From NCBI GenBank assembly GCA_001515985.1, contig LOET01000097.1, positions 1-57,595 on the forward strand: a stretch of 57,595 nucleotides of DNA. Direction: 5' to 3'. Each line of letters begins with the position of its first letter. Positions within the stretch are counted from its first letter, which is position 1. The position numbers and the translations under genes were made by a program. The notes under the pieces are model-generated. The model made no database searches and was not told the DNA's origin. It saw only the letters and a program-made list of their open reading frames with translations. Positions 45,038 to 52,277 of this stretch are shown piece after piece. This stretch comes from Sphingomonadales bacterium BRH_c3 (GTDB lineage Bacteria > Pseudomonadota > Alphaproteobacteria > Sphingomonadales > Sphingomonadaceae).

Positions 45038-45802
45038 ATGACCGTGACCGGTAAGCCCAATCGCGCGATTGATTATCACAACATCGATGATCTCGAGCTT
45101 GCAGCGCTGGCTGCTGATCGTGATCCGCAGGCCGTGCGCACCATCACGACGCGAAATAACCAAAGGCTTTTCAGGGTCGCGTGGGGGATTCTTCGTAACC
45201 GGACGGAAGCGGAAGACGCTGTGCAAAGTGCGTATCTTCGTGCGTTCTCTTCGCTCGACAAGTTTCAAGGCCGCTCGGCTCTTTCGACCTGGCTGACCAG
45301 GATCGTCATAAACGAGGCGCTTGGTGCAAAAAGAGCGCGCGAACGGCAACGCCAGATGCTGGAGACAAATGAAGTGGCCGTATTGGACCTGTATCGGGAA
45401 GAACTCATGCAAGGATCTCTTGACCGAGCCAGCAACGGAGAGCAGGTCGCGCGCATACAGATCAGGGGAATTCTGGAACGGGCGATTGCAGCCTTGCCCC
45501 AGGAATTCAGGCTGGTCTTCATCCTCCGGGAGGTTGAAGGACTAAGCGTCAAGGATACTGCCGATGCATTGGGATTGGTCGAGGGAACGGTCAAGACCCG
45601 CCTTCACAGGGCGCGGTTGAGACTCAAGGAAATGCTTGCTCCCGAAGTTCGCGACCTCTTGCATGGGACGTTCCCGTTCGCGGGGCCAGACTGCGACAGA
45701 ATGACGAATGCCGTAGTTGCCGAAGTGTGCGTCTCAGTATCCCGAAAATCCCAGGCAAACAGGAAAAATCCAACCCCTGCGCGGACGCCGGGGAACCTTT
45801 GA
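45038..45802 (+). CDS. ECF-type sigma factor with C-terminal tail
   Basis: Sigma region 2 (RLFRVAWGILRNRTEAEDAV, AYLRAFSSLDKFQGRSALS with TWLTRIVINEAL) and region 4 (RAIAALPQEFRLVFILREV, LSVKDTADALGLVEGTVKTR) are complete. After region 4 there is a tail of about 55 residues with FPFAGPDCDRMTNAVV, similar to the C-x-R-containing tail of one ECF group. No anti-sigma gene lies beside it; the tail could itself sense the signal, or control may be transcriptional. It follows folE by 3 bases and precedes the DUF4142 gene, so it may regulate this module. Confidence 0.92.
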   Translation: MTVTGKPNRAIDYHNIDDLELAALAADRDPQAVRTITTRNNQRLFRVAWGILRNRTEAEDAVQSAYLRAFSSLDKFQGRSALSTWLTRIVINEALGAKRARERQRQMLETNEVAVLDLYREELMQGSLDRASNGEQVARIQIRGILERAIAALPQEFRLVFILREVEGLSVKDTADALGLVEGTVKTRLHRARLRLKEMLAPEVRDLLHGTFPFAGPDCDRMTNAVVAEVCVSVSRKSQANRKNPTPARTPGNL

Positions 45803-45861
45803 GCGTCAATCCCATCCAATGAAGTGACCGCCTGATGCGGTAGCTTAACGAGGAGATTGAA

Positions 45862-46410
45862 ATGCTCAGGGTAATGTTCTTGGGGATGGCTATTGCGTCC
45901 AGTTCGCTCGCAGCAGCATCAAACGATAATTCAAGCAGCGCCGCCAGCACGCAAGAGACCAGCATTGGCGACGCCGAGATTGCGCACATAGCCTATACCG
46001 CCGGACAACTGGATGTCGTGGCTGCACAACAGGCGCTAGAACGATCGACCAATAAAGACGTGCGCGCCTTTGCCGCCACCATGCTGCGTGATCACAAGGC
46101 CGTGAACGATCTGGCCCTGGCGCTGGTCACAAAACTGGGCGTCACGCCCCAGGCGAACCCCGTAAGCCAAAGCCTGACAGACGAGGCTGATGCTGTGCGA
46201 GCACGCATCGCCAAGCTCTCGGGCAAGGCGTTTGACCGCGCATATATCGACAGGGAAGTCGGATTTCATGCGGCAGTCAACGAAGCCCTGCGGAGCACGC
46301 TTATTCCTGCTGCGCAACATCCCGAACTCAAGGACCTCCTTGAGCAAGGACTCGCCTTGTTCAGCGCTCATCAACAACATGCCGAGGACCTCGCGAGAGA
46401 ACTTCAATGA
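45862..46410 (+). CDS. DUF4142 family exported protein
   Basis: The 182-residue protein has a signal peptide (MLRVMFLGMAIASSSLAAA) and the DUF4142 four-helix pattern: IAHIAYTAGQLDVVAAQQAL, NKDVRAFAATMLRDHKAVND and FDRAYIDREVGFHAAVNEAL. DUF4142 proteins resemble ferritin-like bundles and occur in stress or outer-membrane-related islands; the function is unclear. AGGAG lies nine bases before the ATG. Its last codon overlaps the start of the cupredoxin gene. Confidence 0.92.
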   Translation: MLRVMFLGMAIASSSLAAASNDNSSSAASTQETSIGDAEIAHIAYTAGQLDVVAAQQALERSTNKDVRAFAATMLRDHKAVNDLALALVTKLGVTPQANPVSQSLTDEADAVRARIAKLSGKAFDRAYIDREVGFHAAVNEALRSTLIPAAQHPELKDLLEQGLALFSAHQQHAEDLARELQ

Positions 46411-46748
46411 CAGCGCGACGCAGATTTGTCGGGGTGCTCGCCTGGGCGGCCTTGGTAATTGGTTCTTCCACGCTACTCGCGACGAATTCTCAATCACGCA
46501 GGATACACGTGATTTCTATCGACAGGATGAAGTTCGACAGTGTGCCCGCGAACCTGAAGGTTGGCGATACCATCAGGTGGGTCAATCGTGATGCCGTTCC
46601 GCACACTGCCACTGCGCGTGACCGGAGTTTTGATATCACAATACCGGGTAACAGCATCCGCGAAATGAAGATTCTGAAAAAAGGACAACATGAATTCTTC
46701 TGCCGCTTTCACCCGGCCATGAAAGGCGTCCTTTCTGCTGCCCCCTGA
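46407..46748 (+). CDS. Cupredoxin-domain (plastocyanin/amicyanin-like) copper protein
   Basis: A 113-residue exported protein: signal segment FVGVLAWAALVIGSSTLLA, then a cupredoxin fold with type 1 copper ligands visible as H in AVPHTATA and C, H and M in FFCRFHPAMKG. Such proteins shuttle electrons in the periplasm. It overlaps the DUF4142 gene by four bases (ATGA). The ECF sigma-DUF4142-cupredoxin order suggests a periplasmic redox or metal stress unit. Confidence 0.92.
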   Translation: MTARRRFVGVLAWAALVIGSSTLLATNSQSRRIHVISIDRMKFDSVPANLKVGDTIRWVNRDAVPHTATARDRSFDITIPGNSIREMKILKKGQHEFFCRFHPAMKGVLSAAP

Positions 46749-46807
46749 AGGAGGTCCTTTCTGTTACCCGCAAACGGATTTGCCTGCACGGCAGTCAATT
46801 TGCGGGG

Positions 46808-46842
46808 TTCCCCTCTGCGATACTCCACGTCGCAGAGGGGAA
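46808..46842. terminator. Perfect 13-bp inverted repeat (hairpin) after cupredoxin gene
   Basis: TTCCCCTCTGCGA at 46,808-46,820 and TCGCAGAGGGGAA at 46,830-46,842 form a perfect 13-bp stem with a 9-base loop. It lies 60 bases after the cupredoxin stop. There is no long T run, so it may be a terminator, a message-stabilising hairpin or an element-end sequence. Confidence 0.55.
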
Positions 46843-47214
46843 TATTCGGGGTTCGTATTTTCCCATGGTCCGGGACCAACTTCTGATGAAAAAACTGAGA
46901 GTGGGGGCATTGGCGCGAGGCTACTGCAAAGTGCCACAACAAGCCGAAGACTTAGCTTACCTATTAGCCGTCGCACTGTTTGCGAGGCAATTCCTCTGCT
47001 TGGGGGGAGTGCCTACGGGGTGCAGGCGGGGGCAATTCAAAACGTCCGAAAATTGCGCGGCTAGCGACGGTGTGGCCTTGTGGCGCATGTCGCATTAACC
47101 CGTTTCGCGTCAATCCCGCGGCGGCGGGCGGCAGGGCGTCTTCTGCCCCGCCTGATCGGCTCCATCCGGGTATGGGGCGAGCTGAAAGTTTGGACTTCGA
47201 CCTTTTGTAAGTCC

Positions 47215-47277
47215 GCAGATCCGCGTGTCGGGGGTTCGAGTCCCTCCTGCGCTACCATATCATCCAGGAATTGCGGG
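47215..47277 (+). repeat. tRNA-Met 3'-half repeat, copy D
   Basis: The 40 bases 47,219-47,258 match the intact tRNA at 13,732-13,771 with one difference (G at 47,249 where the tRNA has C at 13,762). The whole 63 bases match copy C, 3,183 bp upstream, at 61 positions. Upstream is a 400-base gene-free stretch (46,843-47,214) in which I see nothing. No 5' tRNA half precedes it, so this is an integration relic. Confidence 0.85.
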
Positions 47278-47407
47278 CAGCTTATCTGCGGGCGCGCGCG
47301 AAAGCGGCTCGAGTACGGGGGATCCTGCGCGCCAGGCGACCAATGGCGCCTGGCCCCCGCTGCAATGTCAGCGATGCCAGGCGTCAGCCATCTCGCCGCC
47401 GCTGGGA

Positions 47408-47926
47408 TTAATCGATCGTGACAGTCGCCGCCCGCCGGTTCCTGGCCCACGATGCCTCATCTGAACCGAGCGCGACCGGCCGTTCCTTGCCGTAGCTGAT
47501 GACGGAAATTCGCGACGCGTCCACGCCAATAGAGACCAGATAGTTCTTGGCCGCATTCGCGCGGCGTTCACCAAGGGCGAGGTTGTATTCGCGCGTGCCC
47601 CGTTCGTCGGCATGGCCTTCAATTGTTGCGCGTTTGTTTGGATATCTTGCCAGCCACTGAGCCTGAGATTGAAGCGCCGAAGCGTCGACATTATCGATAT
47701 TGAAGCGGTCAGTATCAAAATAGATCACGTTTTGCCCGGCCATCTGCTGAACGAAATCGGCATGCGAGCCAGGAATCACTCCAGGCTCTGCCAGTCCAGA
47801 AGAGTCCGCTTCCGAGATTGCCTGAGCCGGCGGCGGCGGCAACACTTCTGGTTGCTTCTTGCCGCAACCAGCAAGACCCAGACCAACTGCAGTTACCAGG
47901 AATATGGGCGTCAAACGAATTGTCAT
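47408..47926 (-). CDS. Pal-like OmpA-family lipoprotein
   Basis: A 172-residue lipoprotein with lipobox LAGC (C21), a short proline-rich linker and a Pal-type OmpA domain: VIYFDTDRFNID, ATIEGHADERGTREYNLALG, RRANAAKNYL and VISYGKERPVA. It would bind peptidoglycan from the outer membrane. The ATG at 47926 is chosen because it gives a normal lipoprotein signal; the frame is open to 47989. No tol genes are near, so this is probably an accessory copy and not the Pal of the Tol system, which is inferred. It stands directly beyond copy D. Confidence 0.88.
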   Translation of the reverse strand: MTIRLTPIFLVTAVGLGLAGCGKKQPEVLPPPPAQAISEADSSGLAEPGVIPGSHADFVQQMAGQNVIYFDTDRFNIDNVDASALQSQAQWLARYPNKRATIEGHADERGTREYNLALGERRANAAKNYLVSIGVDASRISVISYGKERPVALGSDEASWARNRRAATVTID

Positions 47927-48175
47927 GTGCTTTGCTCCGAAGTGCCCATTTGAGCACCATCTTGTTGACCCAGACTGATAGCCCGTCATTCCGGGGCAAG
48001 TTAGTATGGATTTTTAACGCGCGGCATAAAAACGACATGGTAACCGACCTGGAGCGAGTTCTGTATGAACTTCGGATCAAGGTCGTCCGGCTCCTGTGGG
48101 ATTCCTTGACAGCGAGAAGTAGTCGGCAGGAACGCTGAGCCCTATCGAGATGCGGATCCTGCCGACTACAATCTG

Positions 48176-48868
48176 CTACTGGCTTGGTCCCAGCGGAACA
48201 GTGAGGCGGTATCCCACACCCGGCTCGGTCTGGATGAGTTCCGGGTCGGAAGGATCGGCTTCGAGTTTCTCACGCAGCATTGCGATATAGCTTCGCAAAT
48301 ATTGTCCATCGACATTGGGGCTCGACCAGCCTGCGATCATGAGTTGCCGCTGAGTGACCACCTGCCCCGAACTTCGCACCAGGGCTTCGAAGATCGCAAA
48401 TTCCTTGGGCGAGAGATGAATTGGCTGTTCCATCAACACCACCTCGCGTCGAGCCAGGTCTACGACCAGATCTTCCGATAGAAATCGCTGCACTGATCCG
48501 CCCGTCGAATCTGACCGGCGCCGTTCGACCACGCGGATTCGGGCGAGAAGTTCTTCCAGGCCGAATGGCTTGTCGACGTAGTCATCGGCGCCTTCGTCTA
48601 GGGCCCTGACCTTGTCCCGTTCCAAATGTCTGGCCGATACCACGATCACACTGGCTTGTGCCTCATCCTTGATCTTCCTGATCAGATCGCAGCCATCAGT
48701 GTCAGGCAATCCCAGATCCAAAAGCACGAGGTCGAGATCGGTTGATGTGATGACCTCCAGCGCATTCAGTCCATCGGCTGCGTCATGCACATCGTGCCCA
48801 ATTGCTGCGAGCACCGGCCGAAGAGTGTCGATAATCTGGGGCTCATCATCGATGATCAGTATCCTCAC
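48176..48868 (-). CDS. kdpE: KdpE-like response regulator
   Basis: An OmpR-family regulator of 230 residues: receiver with D51 (LLDLGLPDTDG) and K101-type lysine in DDYVDKPFG, then a winged helix (IHLSPKEFAIFEALVRSSG, QLMIAGWSS, LRSYIAMLREKLE, GVGYRL). The YLRSYIAMLR segment is typical of KdpE. Its start overlaps the kinase stop by four bases. kdpFABC genes are absent from the window, so it may control other genes, possibly the island stress genes. Confidence 0.9.
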   Translation of the reverse strand: MRILIIDDEPQIIDTLRPVLAAIGHDVHDAADGLNALEVITSTDLDLVLLDLGLPDTDGCDLIRKIKDEAQASVIVVSARHLERDKVRALDEGADDYVDKPFGLEELLARIRVVERRRSDSTGGSVQRFLSEDLVVDLARREVVLMEQPIHLSPKEFAIFEALVRSSGQVVTQRQLMIAGWSSPNVDGQYLRSYIAMLREKLEADPSDPELIQTEPGVGYRLTVPLGPSQ

Positions 48869-50343
48869 GCCGCGTGCTCCGAGAGGCGGGGAACCGAAAC
48901 CAGCGGCAGGCGGATCAAAAAGCGGGTGCCCTTTCCATGCGCTACGGGTGATTCGACCTCGATCGTGCCAGAGAACGCTTCGACAAAGCCTTTTGAAATG
49001 AACAGTCCCAATCCCATACCGGCTTTGTCGCGTTTGCCTGCGCCCCTGAAGAAGCGCGTGAAGACACGGCCCCTCTCTTGCACTTCAATCCCCGCACCAT
49101 TGTCGGTGATCGCAACTGTCCCTCTTTTGCCGTCGCTTTCAAGTTCGATCAGGATCGGGCTTTCCGCACCGCCGAACTTATAAGCGTTGTCGATGAGATT
49201 ATAGATCGCTTGCTCCAGCATTGCGGCATTGGCTTTGACATAGAGGGAACTCTGTTGGAGGTTTCGTTCTATCCATATCGTGGGGTGTGCGCTTCTGGCC
49301 TGCTTGATGGCCATCTGAACGACCTCCTTTAGGTCGACAGTTTCGAGCTGGTTACCCGAGATTCCGGACTGGATCTGACCGACATCGAGCAATTCTGCGG
49401 TATAGCGATCAAGCTTCCTGCATTGGTCAATGATCGCAGCGAGCAGCTTGTGGCGCTCATGATCAGGCAGACTGACTTCCCTGGAATTGAGCGCGCCTGC
49501 TGCTGCCTGAATGACGGTAACCGGAGTTCGCAGGTCATGCGAAACGGATGAGAGCAGCGCGTCCTTGAGCGCTTCGCTACGTATCAAGGCCTGCGCTTCG
49601 GTCACCTCTTCCAGCAGCAAGCATCTCTCGGTCGCCAAGGCAAGCAGCGCCGCAAGGGATTGCAAGTTGGGCAGTTTGAACCGCTCTTCTTCGTCCGCCG
49701 CAAGCTGGAATTTCACTATACCCAGCGGCCCGCGGACTCCCTCCAGCTCCAAAATGACGACCTTCTCCGAGGAAGCGTCTGCAGCGCCCGCTCCGATGAA
49801 GGGTTTCAATTGATCGAATTCGATCTGTCCGGTCGACGGCCTCAGATAGGCATTGCCATGGGCGAGGTATATCTCGACCGTTCTGACTCCTTGCCTTGGT
49901 ATGATGCCGCGGATCGCAGCTTCGACTTCCTCCACCCCGATCGCCGATTGCAGTCGATCGCTTACTGTCAGCAGAAAGGCTGTGTCCGATTGGGCTAAAT
50001 AGGCCCGCTTCGCGCTGTCCCGCAATCGCCCCACGAGGATCCCTGCAACAAGGGCGCTGATGTTGAATGCCGCCAAGGGGACAATCTCGTCAGCTGTGGT
50101 AACCCCGAACTGGTAGACAGGTTCACTCAGTAAGAAATTATATGTGACCGAGGCGGCAACGGCTGCGAACAAGGCGCCAAATACCCCAGACCTGGCCGAG
50201 ATAAGAATGACACCTGTCAGGAAAATCAGGACGGCAGTGATTGGCCGTTCGACCGATTGCGCAAAGTGAGTTGCGATTGCGGCAGCTATGAAAATAGCTG
50301 AGTTGACGCAAATTTCGATTATATTCCTGGTCTGCACGATCAT
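48865..50343 (-). CDS. Short KdpD-like sensor histidine kinase (no N-terminal KdpD/Usp domains)
   Basis: The 492-residue protein begins directly with the four-helix DUF4118 membrane region of KdpD (VTYNFLLSEPVYQFGV), then a GAF-like part, the HisKA domain with H269 in SVSHDLRTPVTVIQAAAGAL, and HATPase (LIDNAYKFG, MGLGLFISKGF). Full KdpD has about 900 residues with an ATP-binding KdpD domain and a Usp domain in front; both are missing here. The start codon is ATG at 50343. It forms an operon with the KdpE-like regulator. What it senses is unknown; potassium sensing through the Usp part is not possible in this version. Confidence 0.88.
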   Translation of the reverse strand: MIVQTRNIIEICVNSAIFIAAAIATHFAQSVERPITAVLIFLTGVILISARSGVFGALFAAVAASVTYNFLLSEPVYQFGVTTADEIVPLAAFNISALVAGILVGRLRDSAKRAYLAQSDTAFLLTVSDRLQSAIGVEEVEAAIRGIIPRQGVRTVEIYLAHGNAYLRPSTGQIEFDQLKPFIGAGAADASSEKVVILELEGVRGPLGIVKFQLAADEEERFKLPNLQSLAALLALATERCLLLEEVTEAQALIRSEALKDALLSSVSHDLRTPVTVIQAAAGALNSREVSLPDHERHKLLAAIIDQCRKLDRYTAELLDVGQIQSGISGNQLETVDLKEVVQMAIKQARSAHPTIWIERNLQQSSLYVKANAAMLEQAIYNLIDNAYKFGGAESPILIELESDGKRGTVAITDNGAGIEVQERGRVFTRFFRGAGKRDKAGMGLGLFISKGFVEAFSGTIEVESPVAHGKGTRFLIRLPLVSVPRLSEHAA

Positions 50344-50449
50344 ACCTTAAGGGTGACCTCTGTCAGGTACCACCTTAGCGATCTTATGCAGCACACGCAT
50401 GCACGCGATTTTTATATCGAGGGTGCCGTGATGTGTGCAGGGGCCAGAA

Positions 50450-50485
50450 ACTCCTGCCGCTACAATTCGTCAGCCTCCGGTCTGG
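50450..50485 (+). repeat. Possible degenerate attachment-site copy E
   Basis: ACTCCTGCCGCTACAATTCG followed by a GTC and, after a few bases, CGGTCTGG resembles the 33.8-kb copy and its downstream bases (CTCCTCCGCTACCATTTCG, then CGGTCTGG). The match contains gaps, so chance is possible. It lies just before the GH13 gene, where the accessory region seems to end. Confidence 0.35.
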
Positions 50486-50512
50486 ATGGCAGGGCGTCTA
50501 CTGCGCCGTTGT

Positions 50513-52096
50513 TCAGATTGCCAGCACAAGCCCGCCCCAAGGCGGCAGCACAGCCTTGTTGCCTTCAACAGTTCCGGGCAGGCCATAATCCAGTTTCTCG
50601 ACCGGGCAGGGAAGTTGATATTCAACCTCCTTGTCGCCGAGATTGAACAGGCACAGCAGCGGGCCATCACCTTCTGTCTCGCCGCGTTCGAACGCCAGGA
50701 TCGGCTCGGGTGCATCAAGGAACCGGCTGGTGCCAAGCCGCAAGGCCGGGTGGGCCTTGCGGAAGGCGATAAATTTGCGGGTCAGCGCCAGGGTAGATGC
50801 TGGATCGGATTCCTGCGCATCTACAGCATAGTCATGATGCAGGGGGTCGACTGGCAGCCAGGGTTCGACGGTGCTGAACCCGGCATTGGGCTCACCCTTT
50901 GCCCAGGGAATCGGAGTGCGGCAGCCATCGCGCCCAAGGCTGTCAGGCCAGAACCGGATTCCTTCCGGGTCCTGCAGCCTTTCGAACGGCACATCTGCCT
51001 GCGGCAAGCCAAGTTCATCACCCTGATAGAGGAATATTGTTCCCCGCAGGCACATCAGGATTCCCATCAGCAGGTTCGCAAACTCATCACCGGCTGCCTC
51101 GCCGCCCCAACGGGTACGGGCGCGCACGACATCGTGATTGGAAAACGACCAGCTTGGCCAGGACGTTTCGCTGGTCCAGCTTTCCAGCGCATTCCTGATG
51201 AGTCCCGTCGTCAGCGGTCCATTTTCGAGCAGCAGGAAGTTATACGCCGTGTGGAGCCTGCCAGGTTCGGTATATTCGATCGAGCGGTCGATATAGGAAT
51301 CGCTGCCGATCTCCGCCACGGTCATCAACTCGCCATAGCTGTCGACCACGCGCCGCAGTTCGCCCATGAATTCGAGATTTTCGGGTTGTGACCGGTCATG
51401 GAGATGCCGCTGATGCCAATAGGGGCGGGCAAACCCGCCATCTGGCGATTTGGGCGGATTGTCGCGCAATTGTGGATCGCAGTAATAGAAATTGGCGACA
51501 TCAAGGCGGAAACCGTCGACCCCCCGCTCAAGCCAGAATCGCGCAGCATCGAGTATCTCCGCGCGTACTTCGGCGTTGTGAAAATTCAAATCGGGTTGTT
51601 CGGACAGGAAATTGTGCATGTAATATTGCTTGCGCCGCGAGTCCCATGACCAGGCCTGCCCTCCGAACAGCGAGATCCAGTTGTTCGGTGGCCCCCCGTC
51701 GGGCCTGGCATCGGCCCAGACGTACCAATCGGATTTGGGATTATCGCGCGAGCGGCGGCTTTCCTTGAACCATTCGTGCTGGTCTGACGTATGCGAGTAA
51801 ACCTGGTCGATCACCAGTTTCAGGCCGCGCGCATGCGCCCCCTCAAGAACATTGTCGAAATCGGCAAGCGTGCCGAAGATGGGATCGACCTTGCGATAAT
51901 CGGAGATGTCATACCCGAAATCACGCATGGGCGATTCGAAGAATGGCGAAAGCCAGACTCCGTCAACGCCCAATTGCGCGAGATAATCCATGCGCGACAA
52001 CACGCCGGGCAGGTCGCCCACGCCGTCATTGTCGGAATCGCAAAAGCTGCGGGGATAAACTTGATAGATTACTCCGCCACGCCACCATTCGGTCAT
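50513..52096 (-). CDS. GH13 alpha-glucosidase
   Basis: A 527-residue cytoplasmic or periplasmic alpha-glucosidase of the oligo-1,6-glucosidase type without visible signal peptide. Conserved GH13 regions are present: DQVYSHTSDQHEWF, nucleophile D199 in GFRLDVANFYY, acid/base E262 in VAEIGSDSY and D322 in SFSNHDVVR. The start MTEWWRGGVIYQVYPRSF at 52096 follows a GGAGG-like site (reverse strand of TCCTCC) and is the family norm; the longer frame to 52165 is rejected. It is divergent from an MFS gene, with LacI-type palindromes between. It would split maltooligosaccharides or isomaltose taken up by the neighbouring receptor and MFS. Confidence 0.94.
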   Translation of the reverse strand: MTEWWRGGVIYQVYPRSFCDSDNDGVGDLPGVLSRMDYLAQLGVDGVWLSPFFESPMRDFGYDISDYRKVDPIFGTLADFDNVLEGAHARGLKLVIDQVYSHTSDQHEWFKESRRSRDNPKSDWYVWADARPDGGPPNNWISLFGGQAWSWDSRRKQYYMHNFLSEQPDLNFHNAEVRAEILDAARFWLERGVDGFRLDVANFYYCDPQLRDNPPKSPDGGFARPYWHQRHLHDRSQPENLEFMGELRRVVDSYGELMTVAEIGSDSYIDRSIEYTEPGRLHTAYNFLLLENGPLTTGLIRNALESWTSETSWPSWSFSNHDVVRARTRWGGEAAGDEFANLLMGILMCLRGTIFLYQGDELGLPQADVPFERLQDPEGIRFWPDSLGRDGCRTPIPWAKGEPNAGFSTVEPWLPVDPLHHDYAVDAQESDPASTLALTRKFIAFRKAHPALRLGTSRFLDAPEPILAFERGETEGDGPLLCLFNLGDKEVEYQLPCPVEKLDYGLPGTVEGNKAVLPPWGGLVLAI

Positions 52097-52135
52097 TTTT
52101 GCTCGGTCCTCCGGGGATTGTTGGATGGCATGTTG

Positions 52136-52185
52136 TTGCAAACCGTTGCAAAGCCAGCGACGCAATTCTTATGATATGCATTTCA
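52136..52185. promoter_or_regulatory. Divergent promoter region with LacI-type palindromes (GH13 / MFS)
   Basis: TGATATGCATTTCA at 52,172-52,185 differs in one base from the perfect palindrome TGAAATGCATTTCA in front of the TonB receptor at 54,752. TTGCAAACCGTTGCAA at 52,136-52,151 is a second inverted repeat (TTGCAA arms). Both lie between the divergent starts, so one regulator could control GH13 and MFS together. Confidence 0.65.
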
Positions 52186-52277
52186 TAAATGATATGATAG
52201 GGCTTTTGCAAGTGACCTTGGACGAATGATGGGCGGAGCAACCGCTGGTCCGGGCTAATTGAGGGGGAGCAAGCTCG

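Noticed and set aside
47408-47926. This Pal-like gene as the Pal of the Tol-Pal system
   Set aside because: No tolB, tolA or ybgF-type neighbours are present and the gene lies at the edge of the repeat-bounded accessory DNA; an accessory copy is more likely.
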